Source: Solicoccozyma terricola (taxonomy: Eukaryota; Basidiomycota; Tremellomycetes; Filobasidiales; Piskurozymaceae). From it: DNA of 64,000 nt. This document shows, piece after piece, positions 44,294 to 55,144 of this stretch; the first letter of the stretch is position 1, and every line of letters starts with the position of its first letter. The translations under genes and the position numbers were made by a program. The stretch is taken from assembly GCA_001600875.1 (NCBI GenBank), contig BCLD01000005.1, forward strand, positions 62,522-126,521. Direction: 5' to 3'. Below the pieces are notes generated by a model. That model did not search any database and was not told the origin of the DNA. It was given only the letters and a program-made list of their open reading frames with translations.

Positions 44294-45255
44294 TCACACC
44301 GCCGAGTGGTATCCATTAGTCCACAACCCCCCCGAGAGCTCACGCCCGGCGAACATCACGCTGCGCTTAGCCACACCACCGCCGCAACATCCGAGATCGC
44401 CGCAAGGTCCAAGGCAGACGTTCCTGCCGCAGCAAGTCCCAGTGGCACACACGGTTCCTTCGGCACAGTCAGCATCAGAATTGCAGTTGGGTAGTGGATC
44501 ACATGAGGTGCCCGGTCCGCAAAAGCCATTGGAGGACGCGCCTTGGAAGCAGAAACAGTTTGCCCCGCAATTATTAAGGCTACCGCAGGATGATCCGGCG
44601 CATGCCGGGGTCGTGCATACCCCGTTTTGACATTTGCCAGACGCGCACTGAAATGCAGTGGTCGATCAGTGTGTGCTAAAAGGTTAATCACGGCGAAAAG
44701 AGAATCATGGGCACTTACGACTGTACCACATGCTCCACAGTTTGCTGGGTCATTTTGCAGATTTTCACAGACACCATTGCAGAAGGACAGACTAGGGTCA
44801 GCACATTTGTTGCAAGCACCTGACGAACAGGTTATCCCAGAAGGGCACTGTAAAGCAGAGTCGGTATTTTCGCCTTTTATTGATCTCGTAGAACTTACAA
44901 CTGTGCCACATGTTTTACAGTTTGCAGAGTCAGTGCTGGTATCGGTACAAGTGCTGCCACATAACTGTTGGGCTGATCCCATAGGTTTCATAGGGCCGCA
45001 GACATAGCAAGGCCCGGTCCCGTGAGCAGCAGCAGATGTGCAGTCGGCCCCAGGATTGGGAAATTTCGCGGCGCACCAGTGTGCGCAGACGCTATTGCCG
45101 TCCTCAGCTCGCTTGGCCCAAGTGGATGCGGTAACCACAGGTGAAGTAACTATTTCCAACCACCACTCGGTCATTTCAAGATCATACAATGGAGGCCAAT
45201 GTGTGCCAATGCACTTACTAAATAAGAGTAGAATGAGTATGAAGATTCTGGACAT
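44294..45255 (-). CDS. Secreted Cys-rich protein (Stig1-like repeats)
   Basis: Four exons (45255-45219, 45149-44899, 44847-44719, 44647-44294) with GTAAGT-type donors give 256 residues without a frame break. The first intron must be removed to form the signal peptide MSRIFILILLLFITSPVVTA; read through, the protein would have no such signal. Then come SVCAHWCAAKFPNPGADC, CTDTSTDSANCKTCGTV, CNGVCENLQNDPANCGACGT and a very Cys-rich C-terminus (CATGTCCGRNVCLGPCGDLG). The NCxxCG modules resemble Stig1-type repeats. An extracellular, disulphide-bonded cell-wall or effector-like role is an inference; no enzyme motif is seen. Confidence 0.8.
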
Positions 45256-46338
45256 CTTGGATTTGGATGGGTCTGGATGGGATGTTTTAGTAGGATTTCG
45301 ATTAGGTGGGTGGATCAAGTTCTCATGGGGCGGTTTCGTAGGCATCGAGTCAGTATACATATTACGCTCTGCTGGCCACATCACGAGTGGATACGAACCT
45401 GATCACGAGAGTAGCGCCTGCGGAGACAACTGTAACCAAAGCATACTGGTCAGGTTGGGACCAAAGTCCGCACGGGAGCGTGATCAATAAATGAAACTTC
45501 CGGTAGGCAGCAGAAACAGGAAGCAGCGAGGAACAGAACTAGCATAAGGATTGACCGCGGGTCCACCTCGTTCACTTGAATGCATGCTGAGTTGCGGCCA
45601 CGCCAACACTTGTTCCAGTCTTGAACGTTTCACACAAAATAGATAATCGATAATCGAAATCGGCTGTTGACGATCGAGACGGGCTAGGTACGGACTGTGA
45701 CAAAACACAGGTTCCGGCCCTTTGTTAACGGTGAGTGAGTTACCACTTGATTCACATGCCGCCGACGTGTCCCAGAATAACTCTGACCCATAACTGGGCG
45801 TAGAGAGAACCCATGATGATTTGTGCATGAGTGTAGCTAAATCTGTAGTCGCGCGCGCGTTTATTTTTATAAGTGGGCACGATCGCCAATCCAACAGACG
45901 GTAGTTAGGAAACAAGACTCTTACCTCACCTGAGAGGTTGATCTCCTGCTGCCTCAGTGGTCTCCTCTATTCTTGATAAATCGCGTTATGTACGACGGCC
46001 TGAGTGTCTTCACAGAGAGGCAACGTACAGAGCTGTTCAAGACGGCTCGTGATATCCAGAAACAGTATTGATACCATCCGCTTGTTGTCAACTGCTTGTG
46101 TTCACTCTGGCGTGGCGTTCAGGAACAGGAGCTATTTCTGCATTTATAAGATAGTTTGGGCAGAAGTTACAATCAGACCAGTCACGACGGGTTGGATGAT
46201 ATGGTGGCGGTCGTTATGTCCAAGATCTTGAGTTTGCTTCGTGGAGACGGGAGTGACGACCTTGGAGGAAGCATTAGGAGGACTGTCGGCGTCACCTTTG
46301 GCTTGGGATTGGTCTCGATCTTCCTCGCTCGTTATTTC
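45256..46338. other. Intergenic with one small ORF
   Basis: Mostly unassigned. A 47-codon frame at 46201-46344 (MVAVVMSKILSLLRGDGSDD, then a hydrophobic tail GVTFGLGLVSIFLARYF) takes its stop codon from the first six bases of the LTR-C at 46339. It may be the truncated end of a gene cut by that LTR. Confidence 0.35.
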
Positions 46339-46404
46339 TGTTGAATATCAGCACTCTTCACGTGTCTAGGTTATCATGGCAATGTCGCGTCATCTCAACC
46401 TCGC
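46339..46404 (+). mobile_element. 5' fragment of LTR-C
   Basis: TGTTGAATATCAGCACTCTT, CACGTGTCTAGGTTATC and ATCTCAACC match the start of the 59216 LTR. It stops where an inverted copia internal region begins. Confidence 0.75.
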
Positions 46405-47460
46405 ACCTAATTCACCACCTCCATCGGATCGGATGCACCTGATCTTGTGCCCTGTTTGTCGTTCGGCCAGCGCGATATAGTCTTTCATGGCCATGGACGC
46501 ATCCGACTTGTGCTTAAGAAATGTGANATGGACTTTGCGGGTATGNTCATCNTAACANGTAAGGAAGTAACGGCAACCGCNATGAGATGGGGTTGAGGCT
46601 GGTCCCCATATGTCGATATGCACGGTGTTGAGTGGCTCAGTGGCCCTGATGGAGCTTGGTGGTGATGGAAGACGTTTCCCTTTTCCAAGCATACACGCCG
46701 TACACTCAAATGATTTAACTTCCCTCTCGGACACCTGGCTCAACCNGTCGATCCTCCCTGCCCTGCTCAGCNGCATAACATCACGAACATTCAGATGGCC
46801 CAACCTGCGGTGCCAGTCATGAAGATCGGANTCAGCAGCCGCAAGGAGAGCATAGGGCCGACGGACAAGCTGGCTTGCCTTGAATGTGTAGAGACGGTTG
46901 AGACGCTTGTGGGCGGTGATAAGGTTTGCGCCGTTTGGTCCCCGCAGAGTGGCAGCGTTGCGGTCGCTCTCCCAATGATAATCAAAAGGGGCACAACCGA
47001 CTGCGATGAGGTTTCGGTCCAAACACGGCACTACGAGGACATCCTTCAGGGTGACGGTAGGTAGGACGAGCCGGCCCAGATGCGCTGTGGGCGCCTTGCC
47101 ATCGCCAATGATAATTTGAAGGGGTACGGCGAATGGCTTGACATCGTCGAGAAGGAGAGGGTCATTGACCATGTGATGAGAGGCCCCGGAATCCACGATG
47201 TAGATCGGATCTTCCTCCCGTTGGGTTGGAGACGCCCTTGTTCCTCTTGCCATGAAGGCGTATCCGTCCGACTCCTCTGCCGCTGTCTCTGCCTCGAACT
47301 TCACGCTTTGCCCGGCGATATTAGCAGAACCGCCCTTGTCTTTGCCACCGTCCTTCCCAGCCGTTTTGCCCGTCTGTAACAGTTCTCGGTCGAGTGACCG
47401 TGCATCCGGTGTTCCTCTGTCGGAAATCACACACGTGACAGCGTCCCACTTCGGTTCTCA
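46405..47460 (-). pseudogene. pol: Copia Gag-Pol fragment: zinc knuckle, protease, start of integrase
   Basis: On the minus strand a damaged zinc knuckle (CHVC, then GHSTENC in another frame, 47455-47385) precedes the protease YIVDSGASHHMV. Next come the GAG-pre-integrase segment LHDWHRRLGHLNVRDVM with ECTACMLGKGKRL, and the integrase start NTVHIDIWGPAS up to IRCIRSDGGGEL. The rest of Pol is missing. Several Ns (46527-46832) hide residues. Family relation to the plus-strand Gag at 47820 is possible but unproven, because they face away from each other. Confidence 0.85.
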
Positions 47461-48310
47461 ATCTTAGTTTAGACAACTCCCTATCCTCTCTTCCTCATCC
47501 TCTATAACTAAAGGTGCATAATGTTGAGTTAGATGAAGGATAGATTCATAATCTCACAGGTTATGGGCCCATAGCTTGTCCCACGGATAACGAGACTACA
47601 TCGCCGTACAACAATCTATTCCTTGTTCTTATTCAACTCGCACCACGGATACAAGTATCCGGAGGATCACCAATCCACATACCCCCACACGCACACGCAC
47701 ATGCACAAGCGGTAGCAGCAGCGACAACAATAAACAAACGCACACGCACACGCATAACGCGACAGCGGCAGCGACTCACACTGCACTTCACACTGCACTT
47801 GCTCGTTCTCGACAACACGATGTCGGACTCGGAAGAAGAGAAAGCTGGGAAGGGANTNGTTGTGCTGAAGGGAGCAGACAACTTCGTGGGGTGGAAGCGA
47901 AACCTCCAGATGAAGTTGGCAAGCAAGGANCTGGACGAGTACCTGGACAAAGTACCAGCGAGCATCCTCTCGGAAACGCTTGGACGTATCGTCACAAGCG
48001 AAGAACCCACTCCCGCCGAGCAAACCAAGATAAACGAGGCGGGCCATAAATGCCATCGCAAAGCTGTCACCGCCACCACGTTGATCTACCACTCCTTGTC
48101 AAGCACCATCCAGAACATTGTTCCCAACGACAAGGTCGACACTAAGGACCCCAACCCCAAAGGCCCTGTACGAGTGGTTGCAACAAGAGTTCGGCGCAAC
48201 GTCGGTCTCCCGCCAGTCCGAACTATGGTCTATGGTCTGGGGAATGAAGATCGACGAAGGAGAAGATCCCAACCCGGTACTAGCCAGCGTCAGGTCATCA
48301 CTTGGTGAGA
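47461..48310 (+). pseudogene. gag: Copia 5' end: LTR-B tail, primer-binding site, Gag
   Basis: An LTR-B end (...ATAATCTCACA, 47561) is followed by GGTTATGGGCCCATAGC, as at 1330, and a leader with CACACGCA-type repeats. ATG at 47820 starts Gag: VVLKGADNFVGWKRNLQMKL, DEYLDKVPASILSE, KAVTATTLIYHSLSSTIQNI. Near 48165 the frame shifts; the continuation (ALYEWLQQEFGATSVSRQSE, LWSMVWGMKIDEGEDPNPVL) is in another frame. The element then jumps to a purine tract and the 79-bp TG...CA element, so Pol is deleted. Confidence 0.75.
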
Positions 48311-48315
48311 GGGGC

Positions 48316-48394
48316 TGTTGGAAATGACATAGCGCCCGGAATTCCTAATCAGTAGTTCGGACTGCTTTTTAGTGAAGTAGTTACATTCGTAACA
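48316..48394 (+). mobile_element. 79-bp TG...CA element, copy 2
   Basis: Same length and ends as 6533-6611, with three differences. It follows GAGAGGGGC, which resembles a polypurine tract, at the end of the deleted Gag element. Confidence 0.6.
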
Positions 48395-48678
48395 AGTGAG
48401 TTTTCCTTGTATACGATAAGCCGCTTAGCATCTTCGTCCAACCCGAAACGCCGCGTCAGCACTTTGGTCCAACTCAACCTCAACTTACAGCCATTTTCCC
48501 TTGCACAACCTGTCATCTCTGGCTTCCCGCGAGCAGTGATCGAAGCCGGCGCAGGGGCAACAGGAGTCGCGGTAAGAGCCGAAGCCGATAGAGCATCCAG
48601 TGCAGACGCCACAGCAGGAGTCACCGAACGTCTCCCAGGGATTGTGTTGATGCTAGCAGGTGTCATCGCGTAAAACAT
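48395..48678 (-). pseudogene. Ala/Thr/Pro-rich repeat-family ORF, copy at 48.5 kb
   Basis: MFYAMTPASINTIPGRRSV to PAPASITA matches the gene at 37389-37964 almost exactly. It then changes into unrelated sequence (KPEMTGCARENGCK) and runs to a stop in the 79-bp element. The palindrome lies 390 bp to the right (49070-49088). Confidence 0.55.
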
Positions 48679-49109
48679 TCATCTTCTGTCAGTTTGACAG
48701 GATAATGTACAACACCTACCTTGACGTCATTCCTATCTACTTCCCACTCCCGGGATCCGCTGGAGGATTAACCGACCACCAAAAGCCAGTGATGAAGAAG
48801 GGTAGATAACCTGGTCAAGGCCATACCGCACGAATTGCCCTAACCGACAACATCAATGTTTTCTACGGGGGAAGCCTCAAGACTCGATGGCCTTTCATAC
48901 CGCGATTTTTAAGGTTGAACTCGCCGTTCAATAAAACTTGGATAGGGATTGTGGGCTTTGGATTACTGGGAGGGCAGTCGGCGGAGATATCATTATATAT
49001 CCTGGGTGTATGCATTACAGATTGGATCACCCTTGAAAGCAGAGCCATTACCGCTCGGCAACGAAATCCAAAAGACAGGCTGTCTTTTCATCGTTCATGA
49101 AGAACCCGG

Positions 49110-49522
49110 CGCATTGACAGCGATGCTATTGGGAGATGCTGTGGCTGTTGAATGGCAAAGCGATAAGAATACTTGGAACAACTATCACTAATGCGATAGC
49201 AATAGGTGACGTACATGTCCAACAGAATAACATCATTTGATCGTACCGCATTAGTGGCAGTATCGCTCGGAACCAAATGAATAGGAAACATCATAGACAT
49301 GTTTTCAGTCCTAGTACAATACTTTGTAGATTAATGAAAGTATCGTTAACAAATAGTTCTGGTATGTTGTATCCACCAAAGAATAGAATTGCAATTAATG
49401 GTCACATTAATACAATGGAACAGTATTCTCCGAGGAGGAAGAACACGAATACCATACCACTATGTTCTGTCAAGAACCCTGCAACCAGTCCGCTCTCTGC
49501 TTCCCGAAGAGAGAAAGGAGTT
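49110..49522 (-). pseudogene. nad1: Nuclear copy of mitochondrial nad1 (NUMT)
   Basis: The minus strand encodes the C-terminal half of NADH dehydrogenase subunit 1: PFSLREAESGLVAGFLTEHS, VFVFFLLGEYCSIVLM, ILFFGGYNIPELF, QSIVLGLKT and FIWFRAILPLMRYDQMM. Two TGA codons fall where Trp is expected (after SIVLM and after GLKTCL). The segment therefore follows the mitochondrial code and cannot be translated as such in the nucleus. It is visibly AT-richer than its surroundings. To its right it is joined in frame to a Ser/Thr/Pro-rich nuclear ORF (MAMTSEQPPTSQASTSKQ, 49679-49525). Its left end is about 20 bp from a copy of the 19-bp palindrome. Confidence 0.8.
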
Positions 49523-49679
49523 AGGCTATGGTGACGGCGGCGTTTATAGGAGACTTTAGAAGGTCGAGGAGGTGGCTTGGTAGTTCCTGATGTTTGCAAA
49601 TTGGTTTGAGAAGGTTGTTTGGAAGTAGAAGCCTGAGAGGTTGGAGGTTGCTCAGAAGTCATCGCCATGAGATCGAGCA

Positions 49680-50756
49680 AAGAAGGTCTTGATACCGCTG
49701 AAGGTCCCAGGTTCCGCAATAGTAGTGATGAGCTGTATCCAATCCACCTTCCTTCCTCGCAGTCCCTGCCATGGCCGCCATCACCTTTGCAACACTGAGT
49801 GGCCCAATGCCACCCATGAAAGCATACATCGTACCGTACTTCCAGTCTACCTACGTGGTCCACATCAGCACCAAGCCGAAGGCCCAACGGGTACATTCGT
49901 AATTGGATCTAGATCTACCCTAGGTTTTCTTTGTTCACTAACCGACGATGTGCAACACCGAGAGATGGGGGTGGACGAACGAGCATATAACCCTGCGATG
50001 CGATCGGCACACGACCAAACAAACTCCGACGATCTTCCATCCATCTACTCGACCTCAACTAAGCAAAACAACGCTAGGGGTTTAGTTTGATCAACGTCGA
50101 GGTCTACCCCGCAAACCTCTCGATCTTACAAGGTCTACCTACGGCCTGTCGTCAATACCTCCTATTGGAAGACAATACCCCTTTGGAACCGGTAAATTGG
50201 GTTAACGTATCCTTCTCCCCTTCGCCCTCTTCCTTGACGGAATAGTAGGCTGAGCCTGGACGATCTGCATGATAGAGAACAAGGTAAGTACTCTGGTCTA
50301 GATTTGAAGATCTGGTCCGCGTGGTGGGTGTTTGGCGAGGGCGGTTGTTAGCAGGATTCGGGTTGTAGGCACGGTGGCGTTTCGAAGGCGACCCCGGGAC
50401 GACGATCGCCTGTTTGCAAGTTGAAAGAGATTTGCTATGGTTTTGGGCAATCGAGTACCGTCAAACGGTCAACTTAACTGACAAACTCGGTCTTATTGTT
50501 CTTCGTCATCACCATCATCACCATCACCATCGTCTACAACCATCAACTACAAATACCGCACGCACATGCCTCAACATGCTGTTCATCCATCCCTTGCCAC
50601 GTTCACTTTCACTTTCTACCCATGCTCCATATCCCGCTCATCACTGGTCACCACCCTCATGACTATCACGCCATTATACACCAAACCGACCGTCTTATCA
50701 CTCGCCAAGATCACCACAACCGCACAGCACCGCGCATTACCATCACGACCACTACT
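49680..50756. other. Upstream region of the cyclin; simple repeat
   Basis: No gene is recognised at 49680-50400. CATCAC/CACCAT trinucleotide-type repeats lie at about 50503-50535, in the probable 5' leader of the cyclin gene. Confidence 0.45.
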
Positions 50757-51400
50757 ATGACCGCCGCCCCGGCAACAACAACCATCCATCCGATCCCTGG
50801 TCCATTAAATTGTTCATCCCACTCTCACGTACTCAGCAATTCACCCATCTCCTCCACCGCATCTTCAAACACCGCACGAAGACAGCGTAAAGAGCAGGTC
50901 GCGGAGATGTTGAGGTGGAGTCAAGAACTAGCTGCGTTGGGTGGTCAGCAGCAACTACAAAAAGCTACTGTTGCTGCGTCGTCATCGGCTTTGTGGGCAG
51001 TACGGCAGCCACCTAAACAAGCGGCACCTGCACAACAACAGCAGCAGCAGCAGCAGGTGAAGGAACATGCTTCCGATCCGTATTATGGACATGAGCCGAC
51101 GGCAGTCATGGCCAGTCGATTCGTGAGTCTCCTTCACACCCGTTCTCCAGCGCACACCACTCACCGTTTCCTTCGTCTCTCGCTCGCTTCCGTGTTGCTT
51201 CGCTCCGCTCGCTCGGCAGATCATTTCAATGTTCAACTGTCCCAATGTCCCACCCGCCTCCTCCGTCCCACCACACGCTCCCCTCCCCACCCTCGCGCAC
51301 TTCATCGCGTATGCCCTACACCGCACCCGTCTTCCGCACTTCGTCACCCTCCTCGCCCTCCTCCTCCTCCGCCGACTCAAGACCCGTTACCCCACCGCGC
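50757..51400 (+). pseudogene. PHO85-type (Pcl) cyclin, truncated
   Basis: Exon one (50757-51122) starts MTAAPATTTIHPIPGP and carries RRQRKEQVAEMLRWSQELAA and a Gln run. A 97-nt intron leads to exon two: RF-IISMFNCPNVPP, PLPTLAHFIAYALHRTRLPH and TLLALLLLRRLKTRYPTA, the beginning of a Pcl cyclin box. The box should continue with the segment ending in SYLEWQL-type helices. Instead, at about 51400 the sequence turns into an oxidoreductase fragment. A cyclin without the rest of its box should not activate a kinase. Promoter and N-terminus look intact, so a truncated product could still be made. Confidence 0.65.
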
Positions 51401-51402
51401 TC

Positions 51403-51750
51403 TTCGTCCCAAAACTGCCGAGTGGGCTAAAGCCAACCTCCCATCAAACGTCCAGTGAGCGCACGCTATCGCTTGATGACGACGACTACGTTGGAAGCTA
51501 ATCAGCCTTGCTGTTGACCCAGGTGGATTACCGACTCCGAGGATATCTTTACCATGCCTGGTTTGGACGGCGTCCTCATCGCCACCGAGACATCAACGCA
51601 TGCTAGTCTAGCTATCAAAGCGATTGAAGCTGGATTAGTGAATGTGCCGCTTGCCTACCTGAAACCACCTCAAGCTGATGAATTTGCGGTACAGCACGTT
51701 CTTCTCGAGAAACCCATTTCGGTTGATGTCGAGACAACGAAACCTCATTG
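51403..51750 (+). pseudogene. Gfo/Idh/MocA oxidoreductase fragment
   Basis: PKTAEWAKANLPSNVQ, then an intron (51459 to about 51523), then WITDSEDIFTMPGLDGVLIA, TSTHASLAIKAIEAG. A second intron (about 51637-51690) leads into HVLLEKPISVDVETTKP. This is the Rossmann half up to the EKP motif. It lacks the first GxGxxG strand and the whole C-terminal domain. Fused directly behind the truncated cyclin, it is different in sequence from the intact gene at 61118-62628 (EKPIS here, EKPVT there). Confidence 0.75.
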
Positions 51751-51869
51751 AAGCAGCAGCTCTGTATCATTTATTCCACAACACCACCATCTTGAATCCT
51801 TGCAACCGGTAATATCAAGCTGCTCGCACGTGTTATATGAATAAGTGGTTATTCTCATTATTCTCGTTC

Positions 51870-52042
51870 TGTTGTACAGCGAGCTTGACCAGAAGTGGCC
51901 GACTTATATAGTACTCTTACAACATTGGAACAAAGATCTCTGCCACCTGCATCCTTTGCTATGCTGCAGTGCCGTGTATTGCCATGCATTGCAATGCTAT
52001 ACTTCAGTATCAACGATAGCACAGTATTCGCCACTTCCAACA
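51870..52042 (-). mobile_element. Solo LTR-D
   Basis: On the minus strand it starts TGTTGGAAGTGGCG and its other end reads TGTTGTACAGCG on plus, so both ends show TG...CA. It is similar to 13537-13726. No target duplication (CGTTC left, GCACG right). Confidence 0.65.
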
Positions 52043-52682
52043 GCACGCCACGCAGAGGTCCCTTTAACCTTTGTGACCTCTCGATCTCTCGATCTCTCGC
52101 GTTGGGACGTGTGTCAATTCCTTGAGGTATCGTTCGAAGACGAGCAGAATAGCTGGCAGTGAGCAGAGGTAAGCTTGATTGCACAAGCCTCCCGTACGTT
52201 CAAAACGGGAACGGCTTTAAACCTATTCGATCGGCAAGCCCTCGACTAGCCATTCCTCGTAGAATTTAAGCCATGTATCGGATGGAGCAACAATGTGTCA
52301 TTGGCGATGCAACACTTATATTGCGGTCTTCGGTGACAAACCCCATTGAGATACCCCATTCACAACTGTAGACAACATTCAATGCAGACGGAGTCGGTTG
52401 CGAGTTTGAACGCCGAACCGAAGGACGCCGATGAAGTGACTTTAGGGAGTGGCTGGTGCGGGAGATCAGCAATGAGAAGGCTAAGTAGGTGGCAATAAGA
52501 TGACCCAATAGCCAATCCGGAAGAAATAGGGACGGAACAGGAAACCACCCAACATTGCAACGCATGACTATGAACGGTAGAAATCTGAGGAGGCAAGGAA
52601 GCAAGGACAGCAGAGGATACCTCACCAAACTAAGGGGATGTCAATTCAGTGGCACATGTTGATTTGATGGGCCTTGATACGA

Positions 52683-52795
52683 CATTCTGCGGGAAGACCA
52701 TCGCTCGATCCCTCGTTAGGGAGTTAAGGGGTTCCTGTCTGCCCACGCAAAGACAGCTTGTCCTTTCACACGTTTCTGCGGACTTGCTGCATTAG
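52683..52795 (+). repeat. Border piece of the dispersed palindrome unit
   Basis: GAAGACCATCGCTCGATC, TGTCTGCCCACGCA and CACGTTTCTGCGGACTTGCT match 37985-38130 and include the degenerate palindrome 52749-52766. Similarity stops sharply after CGGACTTGCTG. 52043-52682 to its left holds no identified gene. Confidence 0.6.
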
Positions 52796-52797
52796 GC

Positions 52798-52978
52798 GCA
52801 TACGATTAACGCTCAGTACCTGATCGGCCTCAACGACACCGATGAGAAGGACGAGGAAGCTTTGGAGGTAGGCACGGTAGAGGATGGTCACCTTGAGAAG
52901 ATGATCGTTATGGAGCGGGAGCCGAGAAAGTGTCCCTCCGCCTTGGGCGGGGCCGACTCTGGCGTTGGCGCTGGCTGA
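52798..52978 (+). pseudogene. Unidentified acidic C-terminal segment
   Basis: The frame HTINAQYLIGLNDTDEKDEE, ALEVGTVEDGHLEKMIVM, EREPRKCPSALGGADSG ends in TGA. It looks coding, begins exactly where the repeat border ends, and has no recognisable domain. The following 52979-53428 is the upstream region of the SDR. Confidence 0.25.
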
Positions 52979-53428
52979 ACGGAGGCCCCATGATGATCCA
53001 CCAACTGCGCAGGCAGCCGAGTGAGACGGGCGACGCCGAGCCCGGGGGCGATGGTCGCCACTCCTTCGTCGGTGGCCGAGCTGAATCACCTGAACCTGTC
53101 GATCATATACTTTCTACCTTCAAAATGGTGAGCCAAGACATCCGAGCCCCTTGGGCGTTCTGTGATCTAGCCGGACGTCCTTCAATCGGGGCCTCGGCCC
53201 GGGGGTTCCCGGGAATGGGCCCCGTGCGGAGGACAGTCGTCCGAACTGGTCCCTTGCTGGGCGCGCGAACGCCCGAGGAGGTGCTGCATGCAATGCAATC
53301 TTGACCGTTTTCCACGACAACATATTTACAGTCTCTTCCCATCGTCAACAGCCCACAGTTCTTCCCTCATCTTCGTTCAGCTGGTCACACACCCATTCCT
53401 CCAATACCCCTCAATAACTCACCTCACG

Positions 53429-54784
53429 ATGAGCTCCAGCGCACTCCTTCAGTCTGTGATTGGCACAGGTGCTCTCGACGTCCAGAAGATGTTCAGCGTC
53501 AGGGGATGGGTGGTAGTCGGTGAGTTCGCGATCTGCCGCCATGCCGTTTATGGCTCTGATACATCTACGCCCAGTTACCGGAGGAGGAACTGGTCTCGGC
53601 CTCACGACTGCCGCGGCTCTCGCTCACAACGGAGCCCGAGTGTACATCACTGGTCGCCGGGGTGATGTTCTTGAACAGGCTGCCAAAGAGGCCAAGCCGA
53701 AGAACGATCTCGGAGGCGAGATCATCCCCATTCAAGCCGACGTATCCAACAAGGACGAGATTGAGAGTGAGTGGAAAGCGCTGATCAAACTGGGCCAATC
53801 TCAAAAGCACCCGTTCCCACCCACAGAGCTTCGTAACACCATCGCCAGCAAAGAAAAGTTCATCAATGCGCTCATCAACAGTTCGTGGAATTCATTGTCA
53901 AACAGGTGACCAGTTACTGACGTTTCTCTTTGGTTGTTAGATCACGGCGTGTCGGTTGGTGCTGCAGATGTCGTGAGTGTGAGCGTGTCACAGAGCGGTA
54001 CTCCAAGCCCTATGCTAACGCCACCCTGATACCTACAGAATGAATGCGAGCAGACAGCCGAAGGGCTAGCCAACAAGATGTTCAACGAGGAGAGTATGGA
54101 GAAATGGTACGTTGATCGGTATGCTCTTGTGGCATAATTACTGGCGGGCTGAGATTCTTTTCACGTTGCAGGTTGCAGACGTACCAGCAATACGGCGTCT
54201 TACTTCTTCACAACATTTGCTTTCCTTCCATTGCTATCTGCCGCCAAGACTGTGGGATCATTTCCTGAACCTGGCAATGTCATCAACCTGTCGTCGATTT
54301 CTGGCATCACCAAGACGAGTCAACGCGGCCAATTTAACTACAACGCTGGGAAGTGAGTGCTTCACCCAATCGTCAATCTCCACTCGTGTCTAAAGTGCTT
54401 CTCCTCTGCAGGGCCGCTACCATATCTCTATCTCATCAACTGGCAACCGAGTTTGCCCGTCGTAACCTCGGCGTGAGGGTCAACGTTGTCTGCCCGGGAT
54501 ATTTCCCTTCCGGCATGACGGTGATTGACCCTTCCAACAACGAACTCGGCAACCAAACCCATTTCGACGCTTTCCGTAACCATTGGGGAATTCCTTTCGG
54601 CAGGCCGGGCAAAGCTGTGGACTATGCGCAATGCATCTTTGCTTTGATCACCGTGAGTGGGGAGAACCTCGGCTTATTCACGCCACGGCAGCTCATTCTA
54701 TCCGTCCCCCAGAATCAATATGTAACTGGGGCTGAATTCGTAATCGATGGTGGTTGGCTATTGGAGAGTGGTGAGTCCGACTAA
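53429..54784 (+). CDS. Short-chain dehydrogenase/reductase (RhlG-like ketoreductase type)
   Basis: Eight exons: 53429-53519, 53575-53766, 53827-53880, 53941-53972, 54039-54106, 54172-54352, 54412-54652 and 54713-54784. The product starts MSSSALLQSVIGTG and shows VTGGGTGLGLTTAAAL (cofactor loop), IPIQADVS, an unusual NNHG in place of NNAG, the catalytic Ser in NLSSISG, Tyr and Lys in YNAGK, CPGYFPSGMT, and the end TGAEFVIDGGWLL. The family reduces ketones with NADPH. Exon six is odd: with the first acceptor (54171) the frame is off by one after QTY. The acceptor at 54187 restores the frame (304 residues) but drops the conserved WxxTYAIN lead-in. A 2-bp deletion is the simplest reading. Confidence 0.8.
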
Positions 54785-55144
54785 GGTTCTCGGAGCGCAG
54801 GCGCCCACGACCAAAACTCTTCACAGCTTTCTGAAGCCGCCGGGTGAAAGGTGCACCGTAGGCTAGACCATTGTCCCATTTCGATGAAAATGATGTGTGT
54901 TCTTGTCATTGTGAAAACACCACACGGAGGGGTAGTCAGTTCACTGCAGATTTCTTCCACCTCAAAATTATGCTTGCTTGAGTTGTACGGCGATTGTGTC
55001 CGACGGTCGGACAGCATTGCTCCGCGCCAGGCACCGGCAGTTGTCTTCCGTGGTCCCTCCCCCCCCCCCCCCCCTGGGCGCGCGGCGGACGGGGAGCCCC
55101 CTAAATGCGGCCGCCCCTCAACGTTCCTCACTCACTCGGTATGA

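Noticed and set aside
49402..49896. A single 164-codon nuclear gene including the nad1 part
   Set aside because: The C-terminal part follows the mitochondrial code and stops at TGA in the nucleus; it is a fusion junction, not a family.
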